DNA of 64,000 nucleotides from Tahibacter harae (GTDB lineage Bacteria; Pseudomonadota; Gammaproteobacteria; Xanthomonadales; Rhodanobacteraceae): NCBI RefSeq assembly GCF_024437735.1, contig NZ_JANFQO010000003.1, positions 1 to 64,000 of the forward strand, read 5' to 3'. Shown piece by piece: positions 35,558 to 49,491 of this stretch (position 1 is its first letter; each line of letters starts with the position of its first letter). The notes under the pieces were generated by a model. It saw only the letters and a program-made list of their open reading frames with translations, ran no database searches and was not told where the DNA came from. The position numbers and the translations under genes were made by a program.

Positions 35558-38529
35558 CAGAAATAACGCCGCTGTTCGCCGGCGCCGGCGACGTTCTCCA
35601 CGCAGCGCGCGCAGATCTCCGGATGCTCGGCATGGCTGCCCACGTCGCTGCGGTAATGCCAGCAGCGTATGCACTTGAGCGCGCTGCTGGCCTTGGCCAC
35701 CACCCAGACCTCGTGCTCGGCCACGTCGGCCCTGGCGGCGAGCTGGCGCGGGTTGGCCTCGTCGTCGACGAAGGCCTCGAAGCCCAGGCGTGCGGCGACC
35801 ACGTCATACACCGGCCGGTCGCGCAGCGCGGCCAGGGTCAGGCCGGAGGTGATGAAGCCGAAGCGCAGTTCGTCGGCGACTTCGGCGAAACGCTCGCGCT
35901 CGTCGATATCGACGTAGATCGTGACTTCGGCCTCCAGCGAGGCGCCGATCACGCCAAGCACGCGCATGCCTTCCAGCACGCGGGACGTGGCCGAGCGGAT
36001 CGCGAGCAGATCGCTCCACCACTGGCGCTGCTGCGGCGAGGACTGGGTCGCGGCCAGCCCCTGGTAGAAGGTCTCGAACAGCACCGACTCGTCGCGCGCA
36101 CCGGGCATGGCCGCCCAGATTTCCTCGGCGGTGAAGCTCAGCACCGGCGCCAGCCAGCGCACCAGGGCTTCCAGGATGCGGTACATCGCACTCTGCGCCG
36201 AACGCCGGCCGTGGCTGGCCGTCGGCATGGTGTAGAGGCGGTCCTTGGTGATGTCCAGATACAGCGCGCCCATCTCGTTGGTGCAGAAGTTCTGCAGGCG
36301 CTGCACGATCTCGGGATAGTCGTAGCGCTCGTACGCGGCAACGATCGCCTGCTGCGCGTCATGCGCCTGCTGCACCGCCCACTGGTCCAGCAGCAGCGAT
36401 TCCTCGACCGGGACCAGATGCCGGGCCGGGTCGAAGCCGTGCAGGTTGCCCAGCAGGAAGCGCGCGGTATTGCGGATGCGGCGATAGGCGTCGGCGACGC
36501 GCTTGAGGATCTCGTTCGACATCGACATTTCGTTGCGATAGTCGGTCGAGGCCACCCACAGGCGCAGGATGTCGGCGCCATAGTTGCGCATCACGTCCTG
36601 GGGCTCGACGCCGTTGCCCAGCGACTTGGACATCTTGCGGCCCTTCTCATCCACGGTGAAGCCGTGGGTGAGCACCTCGTTGTACGGCGCATGGCGGTAC
36701 ATCGCCGTGGACGTGAGCAGCGAGGAATGGAACCAGCCGCGGTGCTGGTCCGAGCCTTCCAGGTACATGACCTTGTCGTCCGGCCCCGGCGTGGCCAGTT
36801 CCGGACGCTCCGCCAGCACGGCACGGTGGGTGGTGCCCGAGTCGAACCAGACATCGAGCACATCGCTGACCTTCTCGTACTGCGCGGCTTCGTCGCCGAT
36901 CAGCTCGGCGATATCCAGCGCGAACCAGGCGTCGATGCCGCCGGTCTCCATGCGCCGGGCGATCTGCTCGAACAGCTCCACGCTGCGCGGATGCGGCAAC
37001 TGGGTGTTCTTGTCCACGATCAGGGTGATGGGCACGCCCCAGGTGCGCTGGCGCGAGATGCACCAGTCCGGCCGGCCGGCGATCATGCTGGTGATGCGTT
37101 CCTCGCCCCAGCCCGGGATCCAGCGCACGCGCTTGATCGCGGCCAGCGCATCGGCGCGCAGGCCGGCCTTTTCCATGCTGATGAACCACTGCGGCGTGGC
37201 GCGGAACGCGACCGGGGTGCGGTGGCGCCAGCAGTGCGGATAGCTGTGTTCGATCCTGGTGGCGACCAGCAGGCGGCCGCGCTCGCGCAGCAGCTCGATG
37301 ATGGAGTCGTTGGCCTTCCAGATGAACTGGCCTTCGACCAGCGGCGTGCCCGGCAGGTAGACGCCGTTGCCGCCGACCGGATTGAGTACGGCCGGACTGT
37401 ACTTTTCCACCAGTCCATATTTCTGGCCGACGGCGAAGTCTTCCACGCCATGGCCGGGAGCGGTATGCACCGCGCCGGTGCCGTCCTCGGCCGATACGTG
37501 ATCGCCGACCAGCACCTGTACCTGGCGCTCGTCATAGAACGGATGCTGCAGCCGCTGATGCTCCAGCGCATTGCCGGTCACGGCCTGGCCGAAGCTGCGC
37601 GCGGCGCCGTCGACGGCGCTGCCGTAACGCACGGCGACGCGGTCGGCCAGAGCAGCGGCGACCACCGCCAGCACACGCCGGCCGCCGCGCGCCGGTGCTT
37701 CGATCAGGCGGTATTCCAGTTCCGGGCCCAGCGTGACCGCGAGGCTGGCCGGCAGCGTCCACGGCGTGGTGGTCCAGATCGGCACGGCGACGATGAGATC
37801 GTCGAACTGCTGCCACAGCGCATCGCCGCTGCTGCGCGGCCCGATGAATGCGGCGAGCACGGCTTCCTTGTCGATGGCGTCGTAGGCCACGTCGATCGCC
37901 GGAGAGGTCTTGTCGTGGTATTCGATCTCCGCCTCGGCCAGGGCCGAGCCGCAGTCGAAGCACCAGTGCACCGGCTTGAAGCCGCGCGTCACATGGCCGT
38001 TGGCATAGATGGTCGCGAGCGCGCGCACCATGTCGGCCTCGAACTTGGCGTCCATGGTGCGATACGGGTTTTCCCAGTCGCCGATCACGCCCAGGCGCTT
38101 GAAATCGGCGCGCTGCAGGTCGATCTGCTCGCTGGCGTATTCGCGGCATTTCTGGCGGAAGGTGACCGCATCGACCTTCTGCCCGACCTTGCCGATCTTC
38201 TTCTCCACCGCGATCTCGATGGGCAGGCCGTGGCAATCCCAGCCCGGCACGTAGGGCGAGCGGTAGCCGGCCATCAGCTTGGACTTGACCACCATGTCCT
38301 TGAGGATCTTGTTCAGCGCATGGCCCAGATGAATCACGCCGTTGGCGTAGGGCGGGCCGTCGTGCAGCACGAAGATGCGCTCGCGGTCCGCCGTCTTCTG
38401 CTGGATCTGCCGATAGCGCCCGCGCGCCTCCCACTCGGCCAGCATGGCGGGTTCGCGCTTGGCCAGGTCGGCCTTCATGGCAAAGCTGGTTTCGGGCAGG
38501 TTGATGGTGTTCTTGTAGTCGGTGGTCAC
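35557..38529 (-). CDS. ileS: Isoleucyl-tRNA synthetase
   Basis: The 990-residue class I enzyme charges tRNA-Ile. The HIGH motif appears as HLGH at residues 67-70 ([11 protein letters not shown]), WDCHGLPIE is conserved, and KMSKS lies near 630 ([12 protein letters not shown]). The editing domain includes [10 protein letters not shown] and [14 protein letters not shown]-terminal zinc finger (CIRCWHYR and CARC) begins near residue 950. The length suits bacterial IleRS type 1. It lies between ribF and lspA, with ribF ending 2 bases after its start. Confidence 0.97.
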   Translation of the reverse strand: MTTDYKNTINLPETSFAMKADLAKREPAMLAEWEARGRYRQIQQKTADRERIFVLHDGPPYANGVIHLGHALNKILKDMVVKSKLMAGYRSPYVPGWDCHGLPIEIAVEKKIGKVGQKVDAVTFRQKCREYASEQIDLQRADFKRLGVIGDWENPYRTMDAKFEADMVRALATIYANGHVTRGFKPVHWCFDCGSALAEAEIEYHDKTSPAIDVAYDAIDKEAVLAAFIGPRSSGDALWQQFDDLIVAVPIWTTTPWTLPASLAVTLGPELEYRLIEAPARGGRRVLAVVAAALADRVAVRYGSAVDGAARSFGQAVTGNALEHQRLQHPFYDERQVQVLVGDHVSAEDGTGAVHTAPGHGVEDFAVGQKYGLVEKYSPAVLNPVGGNGVYLPGTPLVEGQFIWKANDSIIELLRERGRLLVATRIEHSYPHCWRHRTPVAFRATPQWFISMEKAGLRADALAAIKRVRWIPGWGEERITSMIAGRPDWCISRQRTWGVPITLIVDKNTQLPHPRSVELFEQIARRMETGGIDAWFALDIAELIGDEAAQYEKVSDVLDVWFDSGTTHRAVLAERPELATPGPDDKVMYLEGSDQHRGWFHSSLLTSTAMYRHAPYNEVLTHGFTVDEKGRKMSKSLGNGVEPQDVMRNYGADILRLWVASTDYRNEMSMSNEILKRVADAYRRIRNTARFLLGNLHGFDPARHLVPVEESLLLDQWAVQQAHDAQQAIVAAYERYDYPEIVQRLQNFCTNEMGALYLDITKDRLYTMPTASHGRRSAQSAMYRILEALVRWLAPVLSFTAEEIWAAMPGARDESVLFETFYQGLAATQSSPQQRQWWSDLLAIRSATSRVLEGMRVLGVIGASLEAEVTIYVDIDERERFAEVADELRFGFITSGLTLAALRDRPVYDVVAARLGFEAFVDDEANPRQLAARADVAEHEVWVVAKASSALKCIRCWHYRSDVGSHAEHPEICARCVENVAGAGEQRRYF

Positions 38530-38531
38530 GT

Positions 38532-39488
38532 TCAGGCTCCGGCGGCCGCAACGGCGGCAACGCCTAGGATGCGCCGCGCTGCCGCGGCGTCGTGGTCTAT
38601 CTGCCGGACCATGCTGGCCAAGTCCGGGAACTTTTCCTCATCGCGCAATTTTTCTACAAATTCCACACTGATACGGCGACCGTAGAGGTCGCCGTCGAAA
38701 TCGAACAGGTGCGCTTCCAGCAGCGGCTGCGGATCCACCCCGGTCACGGTCGGGCGCACGCCCAGGCTGGCCACGCCCGGGCGCACCACCCCGCCTATGC
38801 CGTGCACGCGCACCGCAAAGATGCCCTGCAGCGGCGCCAGGCGCCGGCCCAGGCGGATATTCGCCGTGGGATAGCCCAGCTGGCGCCCCAGCTGCTGGCC
38901 GTGCACCACCTTGCCGCCGATCGCGAAACGCCGGCCCAGGGCCAGCGCGGCCGCCTCGAAATCGCCGGCGGCGATCAGGCTGCGGATGGCGGAACTGGAC
39001 AGCCGCTCGCCGGCGGGTGCGTAGGGCGCCAATTCCACCGCGCGGAAACCATATTGGGGCCCGAGCCGGTGCAGCAAGGCCATATCGCCGGCGCGGTCGT
39101 GGCCGAAGCGGAAACCCTGGCCGACCAGTACCTCGCGGGCATTCAGGCGCGCGGCCAATACCTGTTCGACGAAGGCCTCGGCCGGCATCGCGGCCAGAGC
39201 GGCGTTGAAACGCAGCAGCAGCAGCCGGTGCACGCCGGCGCCGAACAGCTGCTCGATCTTGTCGCGCGCCGAGGACAGGCGCGCCAGTCTGCCGCGGGCG
39301 AAGAATTCGCGCGGGATCGGTTCAAAACTGATGGCCGCCGGGTCCAGCTCCAGTTCGGCGGCGCGGCGGCGGACGTGGTCGAGCACGTAGCGATGACCGC
39401 GATGCACGCCGTCGAATGCGCCGATACAGACCACGCTGCCGCGCGGCGCGAGCACGGGGCCGGCGACGTCACGGGACAACGTATGCAT
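38532..39488 (-). CDS. ribF: Bifunctional riboflavin kinase/FAD synthetase
   Basis: The 318-residue enzyme phosphorylates riboflavin to FMN and adenylates FMN to FAD. The N-terminal adenylyltransferase has [17 protein letters not shown] and [13 protein letters not shown] and the SSSAIRSLI segment. The C-terminal kinase has [12 protein letters not shown] and the [20 protein letters not shown] stretch. The start at 39488 ([10 protein letters not shown]) has GGAA in front; the upstream extension is a shadow within murJ. It belongs to the murJ-ribF-ileS-lspA-ispH string. Confidence 0.95.
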   Translation of the reverse strand: MHTLSRDVAGPVLAPRGSVVCIGAFDGVHRGHRYVLDHVRRRAAELELDPAAISFEPIPREFFARGRLARLSSARDKIEQLFGAGVHRLLLLRFNAALAAMPAEAFVEQVLAARLNAREVLVGQGFRFGHDRAGDMALLHRLGPQYGFRAVELAPYAPAGERLSSSAIRSLIAAGDFEAAALALGRRFAIGGKVVHGQQLGRQLGYPTANIRLGRRLAPLQGIFAVRVHGIGGVVRPGVASLGVRPTVTGVDPQPLLEAHLFDFDGDLYGRRISVEFVEKLRDEEKFPDLASMVRQIDHDAAAARRILGVAAVAAAGA

Positions 39489-39538
39489 TGTTCCGAGTAT
39501 AGCGACTGGCATCAGCGCTGTGGGCCAGGCCGGACCGC

Positions 39539-41146
39539 TCAGCTCGCCCGCAGCTCGCGCAGGCGGAAGCCCTGGGCAAAGAGGGCAAGCAGATAGGCCA
39601 GGCCGGCCGTACCGATGACCGCGCCCAGCTGCAGCACGCGCTGCAGGGTCGGGACGGTAGTCCAGTCCGCCGCGAAATGGCGCCCCGCCAGCACCACGCC
39701 GCTCATCACCAGGCAGGCCAATCCCACCCGCAGCAGATGCCGCGCCCAGCCCGGCTGGCGCTGGTAGACGCCGGCCTTGGCCAGCGCGTGCCAGAGCTGG
39801 GCCAGGTTCAGATAGCCGGCCAGCGCGCTGGCCAGGGCCAGGGCCATGTGCAGGCCGGGGACCTTGGCCAGGGCGGCGAGCCAGCCGGCCTGCAAGTCCT
39901 CGGGCCGGTGCCACAGGGCGAACAGCAGCGCGACGAAAATCAGGTTCAGCAGCATATTGGCCGCCATGGCAACCACGCCGGCGCGCACCGGCGTGCGCGT
40001 GTCGCCGCGGGCGTAGAACGCCGGCGCGACCACCTTGATCAGCACGAAGGCAGGCAGGCCGAAGCTCAGCGCGGCCAGGCTCATGCCGGCCATGGCCACG
40101 TCGTGGGCGGTGAACTTGCCGTGCAGGAACAAGGTGGCGACCAGGGGCTCGGCCAGCAGCACCAAGCCGAGCATGGCCGGCAGCGCGATCAGCAGGGCCG
40201 TGCGCAGGCCCCAGTCCAGCGCGCGGGAAAAGCCCGCCGCATCCGTGGTGACGTGGTGGCGCGACAGGCTGGGCAGGATCACCGTGCCCAGGGCCACGCC
40301 GAACAGGCCCAGCGGAAATTCCAGCAGGCGGTCGCTCTGCCCCAGCCAGGTCTGCGAGCCGGTAATCAGGAAGGAGGCGATCAAGGTATCCAGCAGCAGG
40401 TTGACCTGGGCCACCGAGGAACCGAACAGGGTCGGCAGCATGACCTGGCGTATGCGGCGGACCTTGGGATGGCTCCAGCCCCACTTGGGCCAGGCCAGCA
40501 TATTGAGCCTGCGCAGCGCCGGCAGCAGGAACAGCAGCTGCAGCACGCCGGAGGCGAAGATGGCCCAGCCCACCGCCATGATGGGCACGTCGAAATGCGG
40601 CGCCCACCACAGCGCCGCGGCGATCCAGCACAGATTGAGTATCACCGGCGCCAGCGCCGGCAGGGCGAAGCGGTGGTAGGCGTTGAGCACCGCGCCGGCC
40701 AGCGCGGTCAGCGAGACGAACAGCAGGAATGGAAAGGTCACCCGCAGCAGGTTGACGGTGAGGTCGAACTTCTCCGGCTCGTCCACCGCGCCGGCAGCGA
40801 ACAGGCGCACCACCCAGTCCGCGCCGATCACGCCGACGGCGGTGACGACCAGCAGGATCGCGCCCAGGGTGCCGGCGGTGCGGGCGACAAGTTCGCGCAG
40901 GGCTTCCTCGGACTCCTTTTCCTTGACCTCGGTCAGCACCGGCACGAAGGCCAGCGAGAACGAACCCTCGGCAAACAGCCGGCGCAGGAAATTAGGAATG
41001 CGGAAGGCGACGTTGAACGCATCCGTGACCATGCCGGCGCCGAAGGCCGCGGACATGGCCACCTCGCGCGCCAGGCCGAGCAGGCGCGAAATGAAAGTCA
41101 TGCCGCTGAAGGAAACCAGGGAACGCAACAGGCTGGGGACTTTCAC
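39539..41146 (-). CDS. murJ: Lipid II flippase MurJ
   Basis: The 535-residue polytopic membrane protein moves lipid II across the inner membrane for peptidoglycan synthesis. The N-terminus MKVPSLLRSLVSFSGMTFIS, the segment FRIPNFLRRLFAEGSFSLAF and about 14 hydrophobic segments are characteristic of the MOP/MviN family. Charged residues within the helices (SRLLGLARE, the RR pair) match the substrate cavity. It is divergent from rpsT with a 240-base spacer and starts the minus-strand block. Confidence 0.95.
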   Translation of the reverse strand: MKVPSLLRSLVSFSGMTFISRLLGLAREVAMSAAFGAGMVTDAFNVAFRIPNFLRRLFAEGSFSLAFVPVLTEVKEKESEEALRELVARTAGTLGAILLVVTAVGVIGADWVVRLFAAGAVDEPEKFDLTVNLLRVTFPFLLFVSLTALAGAVLNAYHRFALPALAPVILNLCWIAAALWWAPHFDVPIMAVGWAIFASGVLQLLFLLPALRRLNMLAWPKWGWSHPKVRRIRQVMLPTLFGSSVAQVNLLLDTLIASFLITGSQTWLGQSDRLLEFPLGLFGVALGTVILPSLSRHHVTTDAAGFSRALDWGLRTALLIALPAMLGLVLLAEPLVATLFLHGKFTAHDVAMAGMSLAALSFGLPAFVLIKVVAPAFYARGDTRTPVRAGVVAMAANMLLNLIFVALLFALWHRPEDLQAGWLAALAKVPGLHMALALASALAGYLNLAQLWHALAKAGVYQRQPGWARHLLRVGLACLVMSGVVLAGRHFAADWTTVPTLQRVLQLGAVIGTAGLAYLLALFAQGFRLRELRAS

Positions 41147-41317
41147 TCACGCGGTTCCGTTTCTGAGCTGCCCAGGCGGCAGTGAGCGGCAGTGCGCGTC
41201 CCCAGGCCGGCCGGAAGGCAATGCCGGCACTTTGGACGGGCACATAAACCGCGTAGTCTAAAGCCTGCGGCGGCCACGCGCCGCCGCCTCCCTGCTGCCG
41301 CCCGACCCGCCGAACGG

Positions 41318-41346
41318 TTGACGTGCCGGCGACCTCTCATTAAACT
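41318..41346 (+). promoter_or_regulatory. Sigma-70-type promoter of rpsT
   Basis: TTGACG (41318-41323) and TAAACT (41341-41346) are separated by 17 bases and lie 40 bases upstream of the rpsT start. Spacing and fit to consensus are good. The remaining divergent spacer 41147-41317 should hold the murJ promoter, which I cannot place. Confidence 0.65.
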
Positions 41347-41385
41347 CGCGCGTCTTTTTCCACGCCGTGCGTCTGGAGTTTCAAC

Positions 41386-41649
41386 TTGGCTAACATCAAA
41401 TCCGCAAAGAAGCGCGCGAAGCAGGCCGAAGTGCGCCGTCAGCGCAACGTCAGTGCCCGCTCCATGCTGCGCACGGCGATCAAGAAGGTCGTGAAGGCGA
41501 TCGAAGCGAAGGACAAGGCCGGCGCCGAAGCCGCCTACAAGATCGCCGAACCCATCATGGACCGCTATGGCAGCCGCGGCCTGATCCACAAGAACAAGGC
41601 CAACCGCCACAAGAGCCGCCTGACCAACCATATCAAGGCCCTGGCCTGA
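41386..41649 (+). CDS. rpsT: 30S ribosomal protein S20
   Basis: The 87-residue basic helical protein binds 16S rRNA early in 30S assembly. The sequence [20 protein letters not shown] and [16 protein letters not shown] is typical. It begins with TTG, the same kind of start used by the enterobacterial rpsT, where it supports feedback control by S20; GGAG lies upstream. It is flanked by its own promoter and a strong terminator, so it is monocistronic. Confidence 0.97.
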   Translation: MANIKSAKKRAKQAEVRRQRNVSARSMLRTAIKKVVKAIEAKDKAGAEAAYKIAEPIMDRYGSRGLIHKNKANRHKSRLTNHIKALA

Positions 41650-41676
41650 GTATCGGTGAGTTCCAGTTGAACGAAG

Positions 41677-41701
41677 AAAGCCGGCGAAAGCCGGCTTTTT
41701 T
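41677..41701 (+). terminator. Rho-independent terminator of rpsT
   Basis: AAAGCCGGC and GCCGGCTTT pair around a GAAA tetraloop and run into TTTTTT. It lies 28 bases after the rpsT stop. Confidence 0.9.
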
Positions 41702-41885
41702 CATGTCCGGATAGCGGCGGAGACGTTGCGGCGACCCGACCTGCGGAAATCCGCTCCCCTCTGTCAGGCAAACCGGGCGAAATCACTGCATCACCGGCGC
41801 TTTTCCCGTCGGCGCAATACCCGTCCGGACTACGCGGCACAGCGGTGCCGCGTATGCCCAACCCCGCCCCGCGGGCAGCCCGCGA

Positions 41886-42962
<1,077 letters not shown>

Positions 42963-43023
42963 TTAGCGCGAGCCTGCGCCGGCGGCGATGAAAGCCGCGG
43001 CAAGCGCGCAAAGGATTGCTGCA

Positions 43024-43052
43024 AAACAAAAGCCCCGCCGAAGCGGGGCTCT
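43024..43052 (-). terminator. Terminator between rpmA and obgE
   Basis: On the minus strand AGCCCCGC and GCGGGGCT pair around TTCG and are followed by TTTGTTTTGC. It ends or attenuates the rplU-rpmA transcript before obgE. Confidence 0.85.
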
Positions 43053-43075
43053 TGCGTAACGCGGTGCGGCGTTGA

Positions 43076-43333
43076 TCAGGCCGGAACGACGCTGATCGTG
43101 CGGCGGTTCTTCGGACCCTTGACCGCGAATTCCACCTTGCCGTCGATCAGGGCGAAGATGGTGTGGTCGCGGCCCAGGCCGACGCCGGTGCCCGGATGGA
43201 ACTGGGTGCCGCGCTGGCGCACGATGATGTTGCCTGCATTGATGGCTTCGCCACCATAGACCTTGACGCCGAGATACTTCGGATTCGAATCGCGGCCGTT
43301 ACGACTTGAGCCTACGCCCTTCTTTGATGCCAT
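43076..43333 (-). CDS. rpmA: 50S ribosomal protein L27
   Basis: The 85-residue protein of the large subunit reaches toward the peptidyl-transferase centre. [20 protein letters not shown] and [20 protein letters not shown] are diagnostic. GAGGAGT precedes the ATG. It is 18 bases downstream of rplU, forming the conserved rplU-rpmA pair. Confidence 0.98.
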   Translation of the reverse strand: MASKKGVGSSRNGRDSNPKYLGVKVYGGEAINAGNIIVRQRGTQFHPGTGVGLGRDHTIFALIDGKVEFAVKGPKNRRTISVVPA

Positions 43334-43351
43334 GACTGCTACTCCTCAGAT

Positions 43352-43666
43352 TCAGCCGGCGTTGATGCCGGTGATCTCGACTTCGGTGAAATGCTGACGG
43401 TGACCGGTTTCCTTGCGGAAGTGCTTGCGCCGGCGGAACTTGACGATGCGGATCTTGTCCGCGCGGCCGTGCTTCTTCACGGTGGCGGTGACGCTGGCGC
43501 CCGAGACGAGCGGCGCGCCGACACTGATCGAATCGCCTTCGCCGACCAGCAGGACCTGGTCGAAAGTAAAGGTGGAGTCGACGTCGGCCTTGAGCAGCTC
43601 GACGCGGAGGGTCTCACCCTTCATCACGCGGTACTGCTTACCGCCGGTGACGATGACTGCGTACAT
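43352..43666 (-). CDS. rplU: 50S ribosomal protein L21
   Basis: The 104-residue protein binds 23S rRNA in the large subunit. [20 protein letters not shown] and the C-terminal [20 protein letters not shown] are typical. It is the first gene of the rplU-rpmA operon with a recognisable promoter upstream. Confidence 0.98.
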   Translation of the reverse strand: MYAVIVTGGKQYRVMKGETLRVELLKADVDSTFTFDQVLLVGEGDSISVGAPLVSGASVTATVKKHGRADKIRIVKFRRRKHFRKETGHRQHFTEVEITGINAG

Positions 43667-43745
43667 GGGAATTCCTCTGTAGTTATTCTCGAAAGAAACC
43701 GGTGTTGCGGCCCGGCCGGAGACCCCGGCCGGAAAAGGGCCGGCG

Positions 43746-43775
43746 ATATTAGCGCCGGACAGGTCTTCCAGTCAA
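43746..43775 (-). promoter_or_regulatory. Promoter of rplU-rpmA
   Basis: On the minus strand TTGACT (43775-43770) and TAATAT (43751-43746) are separated by 18 bases and lie 80 bases upstream of the rplU start. Both hexamers fit sigma-70 consensus well. Confidence 0.7.
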
Positions 43776-43809
43776 ACCACCCGCTGTCGCGACGGCGGGA
43801 GCGCCGGGG

Positions 43810-44379
43810 TCAGTCGATCCGGAACGACTGCAGCGCGACCGGCGTGGTACCGGTGAAATCGGCGTTCCAGCTGAACTCGGCCGCATTGTCGAAGGAGCTG
43901 ACCACGAAGACCACGGTCTGCCCTGGCGTGAACGTGACGTTGGCCAGCTGGCTGCCATTGCCGGACACGCCGGTGGTGTCGTCGTTGGCCCCCACGCAGT
44001 TCGTCGTCGGCGAAGCCGGGTTGAACGTTCCGTTGTAGGCGGTCAGGAACGTGTCGCCGCCGGTGGTCGTCAGGGTGATGGAGCCCGAGCCCGTGCCGGT
44101 ATAGGTCACGGTGATCGTGTCGTAGAACACGGCCGTGCCGACCCCGGACGCGCCACCACAGTTGGCGGTCAGGCGGTTGTAGGTCGAGTCGTCGGCATCC
44201 AGCGCACCGCTGACCGCAGCCGGCGGATTGCCGCCCGGATAGCTGACCGGATAGTCCTCGCTGGCGTTCGGCACCGGCGCGTTCGGCACAGCGTGGATCG
44301 TGTCGGCCTGCTTGGCGGCTGCGATGCCCGCGGTCAGCGCCAGGGCCATCGCCAGCGCCGCGTTTGCTTTCACGTACAT
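43810..44379 (-). CDS. Secreted beta-sandwich protein of unknown function
   Basis: The 189-residue protein has a signal peptide ([20 protein letters not shown], cleavage near AAA) and an AAAGGAG Shine-Dalgarno. The mature part is rich in Thr, Gly and Asn with alternating strands: [36 protein letters not shown] and [11 protein letters not shown]. This resembles pre-peptidase C-terminal-like adhesive domains, but no enzyme domain is attached. Two cysteines could form a disulfide. The frame continues upstream to 45045 without support. It is divergent from uvrA. Confidence 0.75.
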   Translation of the reverse strand: MYVKANAALAMALALTAGIAAAKQADTIHAVPNAPVPNASEDYPVSYPGGNPPAAVSGALDADDSTYNRLTANCGGASGVGTAVFYDTITVTYTGTGSGSITLTTTGGDTFLTAYNGTFNPASPTTNCVGANDDTTGVSGNGSQLANVTFTPGQTVVFVVSSFDNAAEFSWNADFTGTTPVALQSFRID

Positions 44380-44911
44380 GACTGCTCCTTTGCTCGCCGG
44401 CACCCGTTCATATCGCCCCATGCGACCGCCGTCCCGCGAGGACTTCACCCTATGCAACAGTTTCTTCAAAAAAACAAGCGCTTGGCCGACCGCTTGGCGG
44501 ACGGTCAAGAATGTATGCGACCTCCGCAGGTGGATTTGCTGCATGGACCCGGTCGCAGGCCGATCCTCACCCGCCTCCAGCACCGAACGCCGCCCGTACC
44601 CGCGATCCCGCAAAACAGGGCGGAATCTGTCCGCATTCGACCTTATAGGTTCGGTTCTGCCCTGATTGGATTTCGCCGTGCCGCCCTCACCTGTCACGCG
44701 CCGACGCCCGACGCCGATGCATAATTCCGCGCTTGCCGCGCCGTCCGGCCGCGCAGGCGGCCCGGACGGACGCGGACAGCGCGGCGTCGACGCCGCGCTG
44801 TCCGTTACCTCGATCCCGCCGGCCGCCTGCTCCGCAGACGATCGGCCGCCCCGCGCTGCGGGGCCGCAACCGCTATCGCCACACTCCGACTCGTTCAGAG
44901 GCTTCCCAGCA
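44380..44911. other. Divergent spacer upstream of uvrA
   Basis: This 530-base region separates the secreted-protein gene from uvrA. The uvrA frame is open back to 44666, but UvrA proteins do not have that N-terminal extension. I see no LexA-type operator. A long perfect palindrome in it is listed separately. Confidence 0.5.
44773..44804. repeat. 32-bp perfect palindrome
   Basis: The half-site CGGACAGCGCGGCGTC at 44773-44788 is followed without spacer by its exact reverse complement through 44804. It lies 107 bases before the uvrA ATG. It could be a binding site for a dimeric regulator or form a cruciform or mRNA hairpin in the uvrA leader. Confidence 0.8.
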
Positions 44912-47773
<2,862 letters not shown>

Positions 47774-47786
47774 GCCCGCTGACAAG

Positions 47787-47817
47787 GTCCCGGCTGCCGC
47801 CGCGCGGCAGCCGGGAC
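47787..47817. terminator. 14-bp GC hairpin between convergent uvrA and secreted-protein genes
   Basis: GTCCCGGCTGCCGC pairs perfectly with GCGGCAGCCGGGAC around CGC. It lies 13 bases after the uvrA stop and 8 bases before the stop of the opposing gene. There is no T-tract, so efficiency is uncertain. Confidence 0.55.
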
Positions 47818-47824
47818 ACCCCGC

Positions 47825-48223
47825 TCAGCGTTGGAAACCGTTCGAGAACACCGTTCCGGCCGGCCGCGAGTCGAACACCAGCGGATGTATGCCGCCCACC
47901 GGTTCACCGTGGAAAAGGATCTCGATTGGAAACTGGCCGCCGCCTGTCGGCGGCAGCGGGACATTCGCCTCCCACGGCATAAGCACGGAAAAACCGCTCT
48001 CCGCGGGGCTGCTTACGTTGATCCGCACCTTGGTGCCGTCGAAGGTCGCGACAGCCTGGATGGAATCATCCAGAGACGACCAGATCCAGCGCATCCGCAC
48101 ATGCGGAATCTCGTCCACATAGTTCAACTCAGCGGATTGCAGGTACTGCGCCTGCGCCTCCGCGCCCAGGGCGCAGGCCAATGCGGCGGCCAGCGCCGCC
48201 GCGGAATTCCGGATAGGTGACAC
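47825..48223 (-). CDS. Secreted protein of unknown function
   Basis: The 132-residue protein has a signal peptide (MSPIRNSAAALAAALACALG, cleavage near AQAQ). The mature part, with YVDEIPHVRMRWIWSSLDDS and FPIEILFHGEPVGGIHPLVF, looks like a small beta domain without cysteines. No family was recognised. It stands alone on the minus strand; the gap 48224-48350 upstream has no other gene. Confidence 0.7.
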   Translation of the reverse strand: MSPIRNSAAALAAALACALGAEAQAQYLQSAELNYVDEIPHVRMRWIWSSLDDSIQAVATFDGTKVRINVSSPAESGFSVLMPWEANVPLPPTGGGQFPIEILFHGEPVGGIHPLVFDSRPAGTVFSNGFQR

Positions 48224-48350
48224 TGCCGCACTCCTCGTCTGCCGGGGATTCCCGATTCAGACGTAAAAACGGCGGGCAGCCTCTCATCCCCCAACGCGAT
48301 GCGGCGAAGGCCGAAAACAGCGAAACGCAAAAGCGCCGTCCGCACGGCAC

Positions 48351-48899
48351 TCAGTTGCGCAGCAGCGCATACACCGATGCTGTCTGCGCCCTGCCCTGCT
48401 GCACCAGGCGCCGGCGCGCATCGCATTCCCACTGCGCGCCCAGGGCCCGCGCCACGCGGTGGCTGGCAATGTTGTCCAGCAGCACGATGATCTCGATGCG
48501 TTCCAGGCCGAATTCCTCGAAGGCCAGGTCCAGCGCCAGCCGCGCCGCGCGCCGCGCTATGCCTGCACCGGCATGCGGAGTCGCCACCCAGTAGCCGAGC
48601 GCACCGCGCCGGTTGGGCCAGTCCAGATGATTGATGCCGGTGCCGCCGAGCACTTCGCCGCCGGCCGCATCGAAGATGCCCAGCGGAAACAAGCTGCGCT
48701 CGGCCCAGGCGCGCTGGCTGAAGGCGATCCAGGCCGACGCGTCGTCGCGGGAATAATCCGCCGAACACCAGGGCAGCCAGCGCGCCAGCTGTTCGCGCGA
48801 GGCATCGACTGCACGGTAAAGACCATCCAGGTCGTCCGGCCGCCAGGGCCGCACCAGGATGCCGTCTGCACTGCGCTCGAACACCGGATCCGGCTGCAT
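48351..48899 (-). CDS. GNAT acetyltransferase, RimJ/RimL type
   Basis: The 182-residue protein begins with LVRPWRPDDLDGLYRAVDAS, the start of the RimJ/RimL-like GNAT fold. GYWVATPHAGAGIARRAARL is the acetyl-CoA pyrophosphate loop, and LERIEIIVLLDNIASHRVAR with ALGAQWE completes the domain. It probably acetylates a protein N-terminus or small amine; the substrate cannot be told. It lies 9 bases after the PCuAC gene on the same strand, so the two are likely co-transcribed. Confidence 0.87.
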   Translation of the reverse strand: MQPDPVFERSADGILVRPWRPDDLDGLYRAVDASREQLARWLPWCSADYSRDDASAWIAFSQRAWAERSLFPLGIFDAAGGEVLGGTGINHLDWPNRRGALGYWVATPHAGAGIARRAARLALDLAFEEFGLERIEIIVLLDNIASHRVARALGAQWECDARRRLVQQGRAQTASVYALLRN

Positions 48900-48908
48900 G
48901 CGCGCCGC

Positions 48909-49367
48909 TCAGTGGTGCGCGTGCGCGTCGCCGCCGGCTTCACGCACGACGAATCCGGCGGCTGTTGAAGTTCCGTCCTGCATTTCAAAACGCAGTTCGA
49001 CCACGAGGCCGGTTGCGATTTCCTGTTCCGGCCGCATCAGCATCAGATGCTTGCCGCCTGGTTCCAGCGCGACGCTTTCGCCCGGCGCCAGGCGGATTTC
49101 CGGCAGTTCGCGCATACGCGCGACGCCGTCCTCGACCAGCGTGGCATGGATGCTGACATCGGCGAAAAAAGCGCTGCTCGCGCCCGTGACCGTCAGCGGC
49201 GCATCGCCGGCGTTGCGCAGCACGGCATAGCCCGCGCGCATCGGCGCCGCCGGCGGCGCGGCGCGTATCCAGGGGTTCTCTATCACCAGCCGGCCGGCGG
49301 CCAGCACCGGCGCCGACGAAAGCCCCGCCAGCAACAGGCCAGCCAGGCATTTACGCAGAAACCGCAT
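48909..49367 (-). CDS. PCuAC-family periplasmic copper chaperone
   Basis: The 152-residue exported protein has a signal peptide (MRFLRKCLAGLLLAGLSSAP) and the PCuAC Cu(I)-binding signature. The His and Met ligands lie in IHATLVEDGVARMRE and, about 20 residues later, in GGKHLMLM. IENPWIRAAPP is also typical. The His-rich C-terminus DAHAHH is a common extra metal ligand. Family members deliver copper to cytochrome oxidase. AAGGGAG supports the ATG at 49367; the longer frame does not have it. It precedes the GNAT gene. Confidence 0.92.
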   Translation of the reverse strand: MRFLRKCLAGLLLAGLSSAPVLAAGRLVIENPWIRAAPPAAPMRAGYAVLRNAGDAPLTVTGASSAFFADVSIHATLVEDGVARMRELPEIRLAPGESVALEPGGKHLMLMRPEQEIATGLVVELRFEMQDGTSTAAGFVVREAGGDAHAHH

Positions 49368-49491
49368 CGCTGTCTCCCTTGCGCACACAGGTTTGTCGCT
49401 ATGATAAATGCTGTTTGCCCCCGCCTCCGCGACCATCCCTGCGTCCTATGGTCGCAGCGCACAATGGCCGCGCCCGCCCGTGGAGATACCC

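Noticed and set aside
35623-38685. 1020-residue plus-strand frame
   Set aside because: Antisense to ileS; no recognised family and typical shadow composition.
44666-44911. In-frame 5' extension of uvrA
   Set aside because: UvrA proteins start at [16 protein letters not shown]; the extension is Arg/Pro-rich and covers the perfect palindrome.
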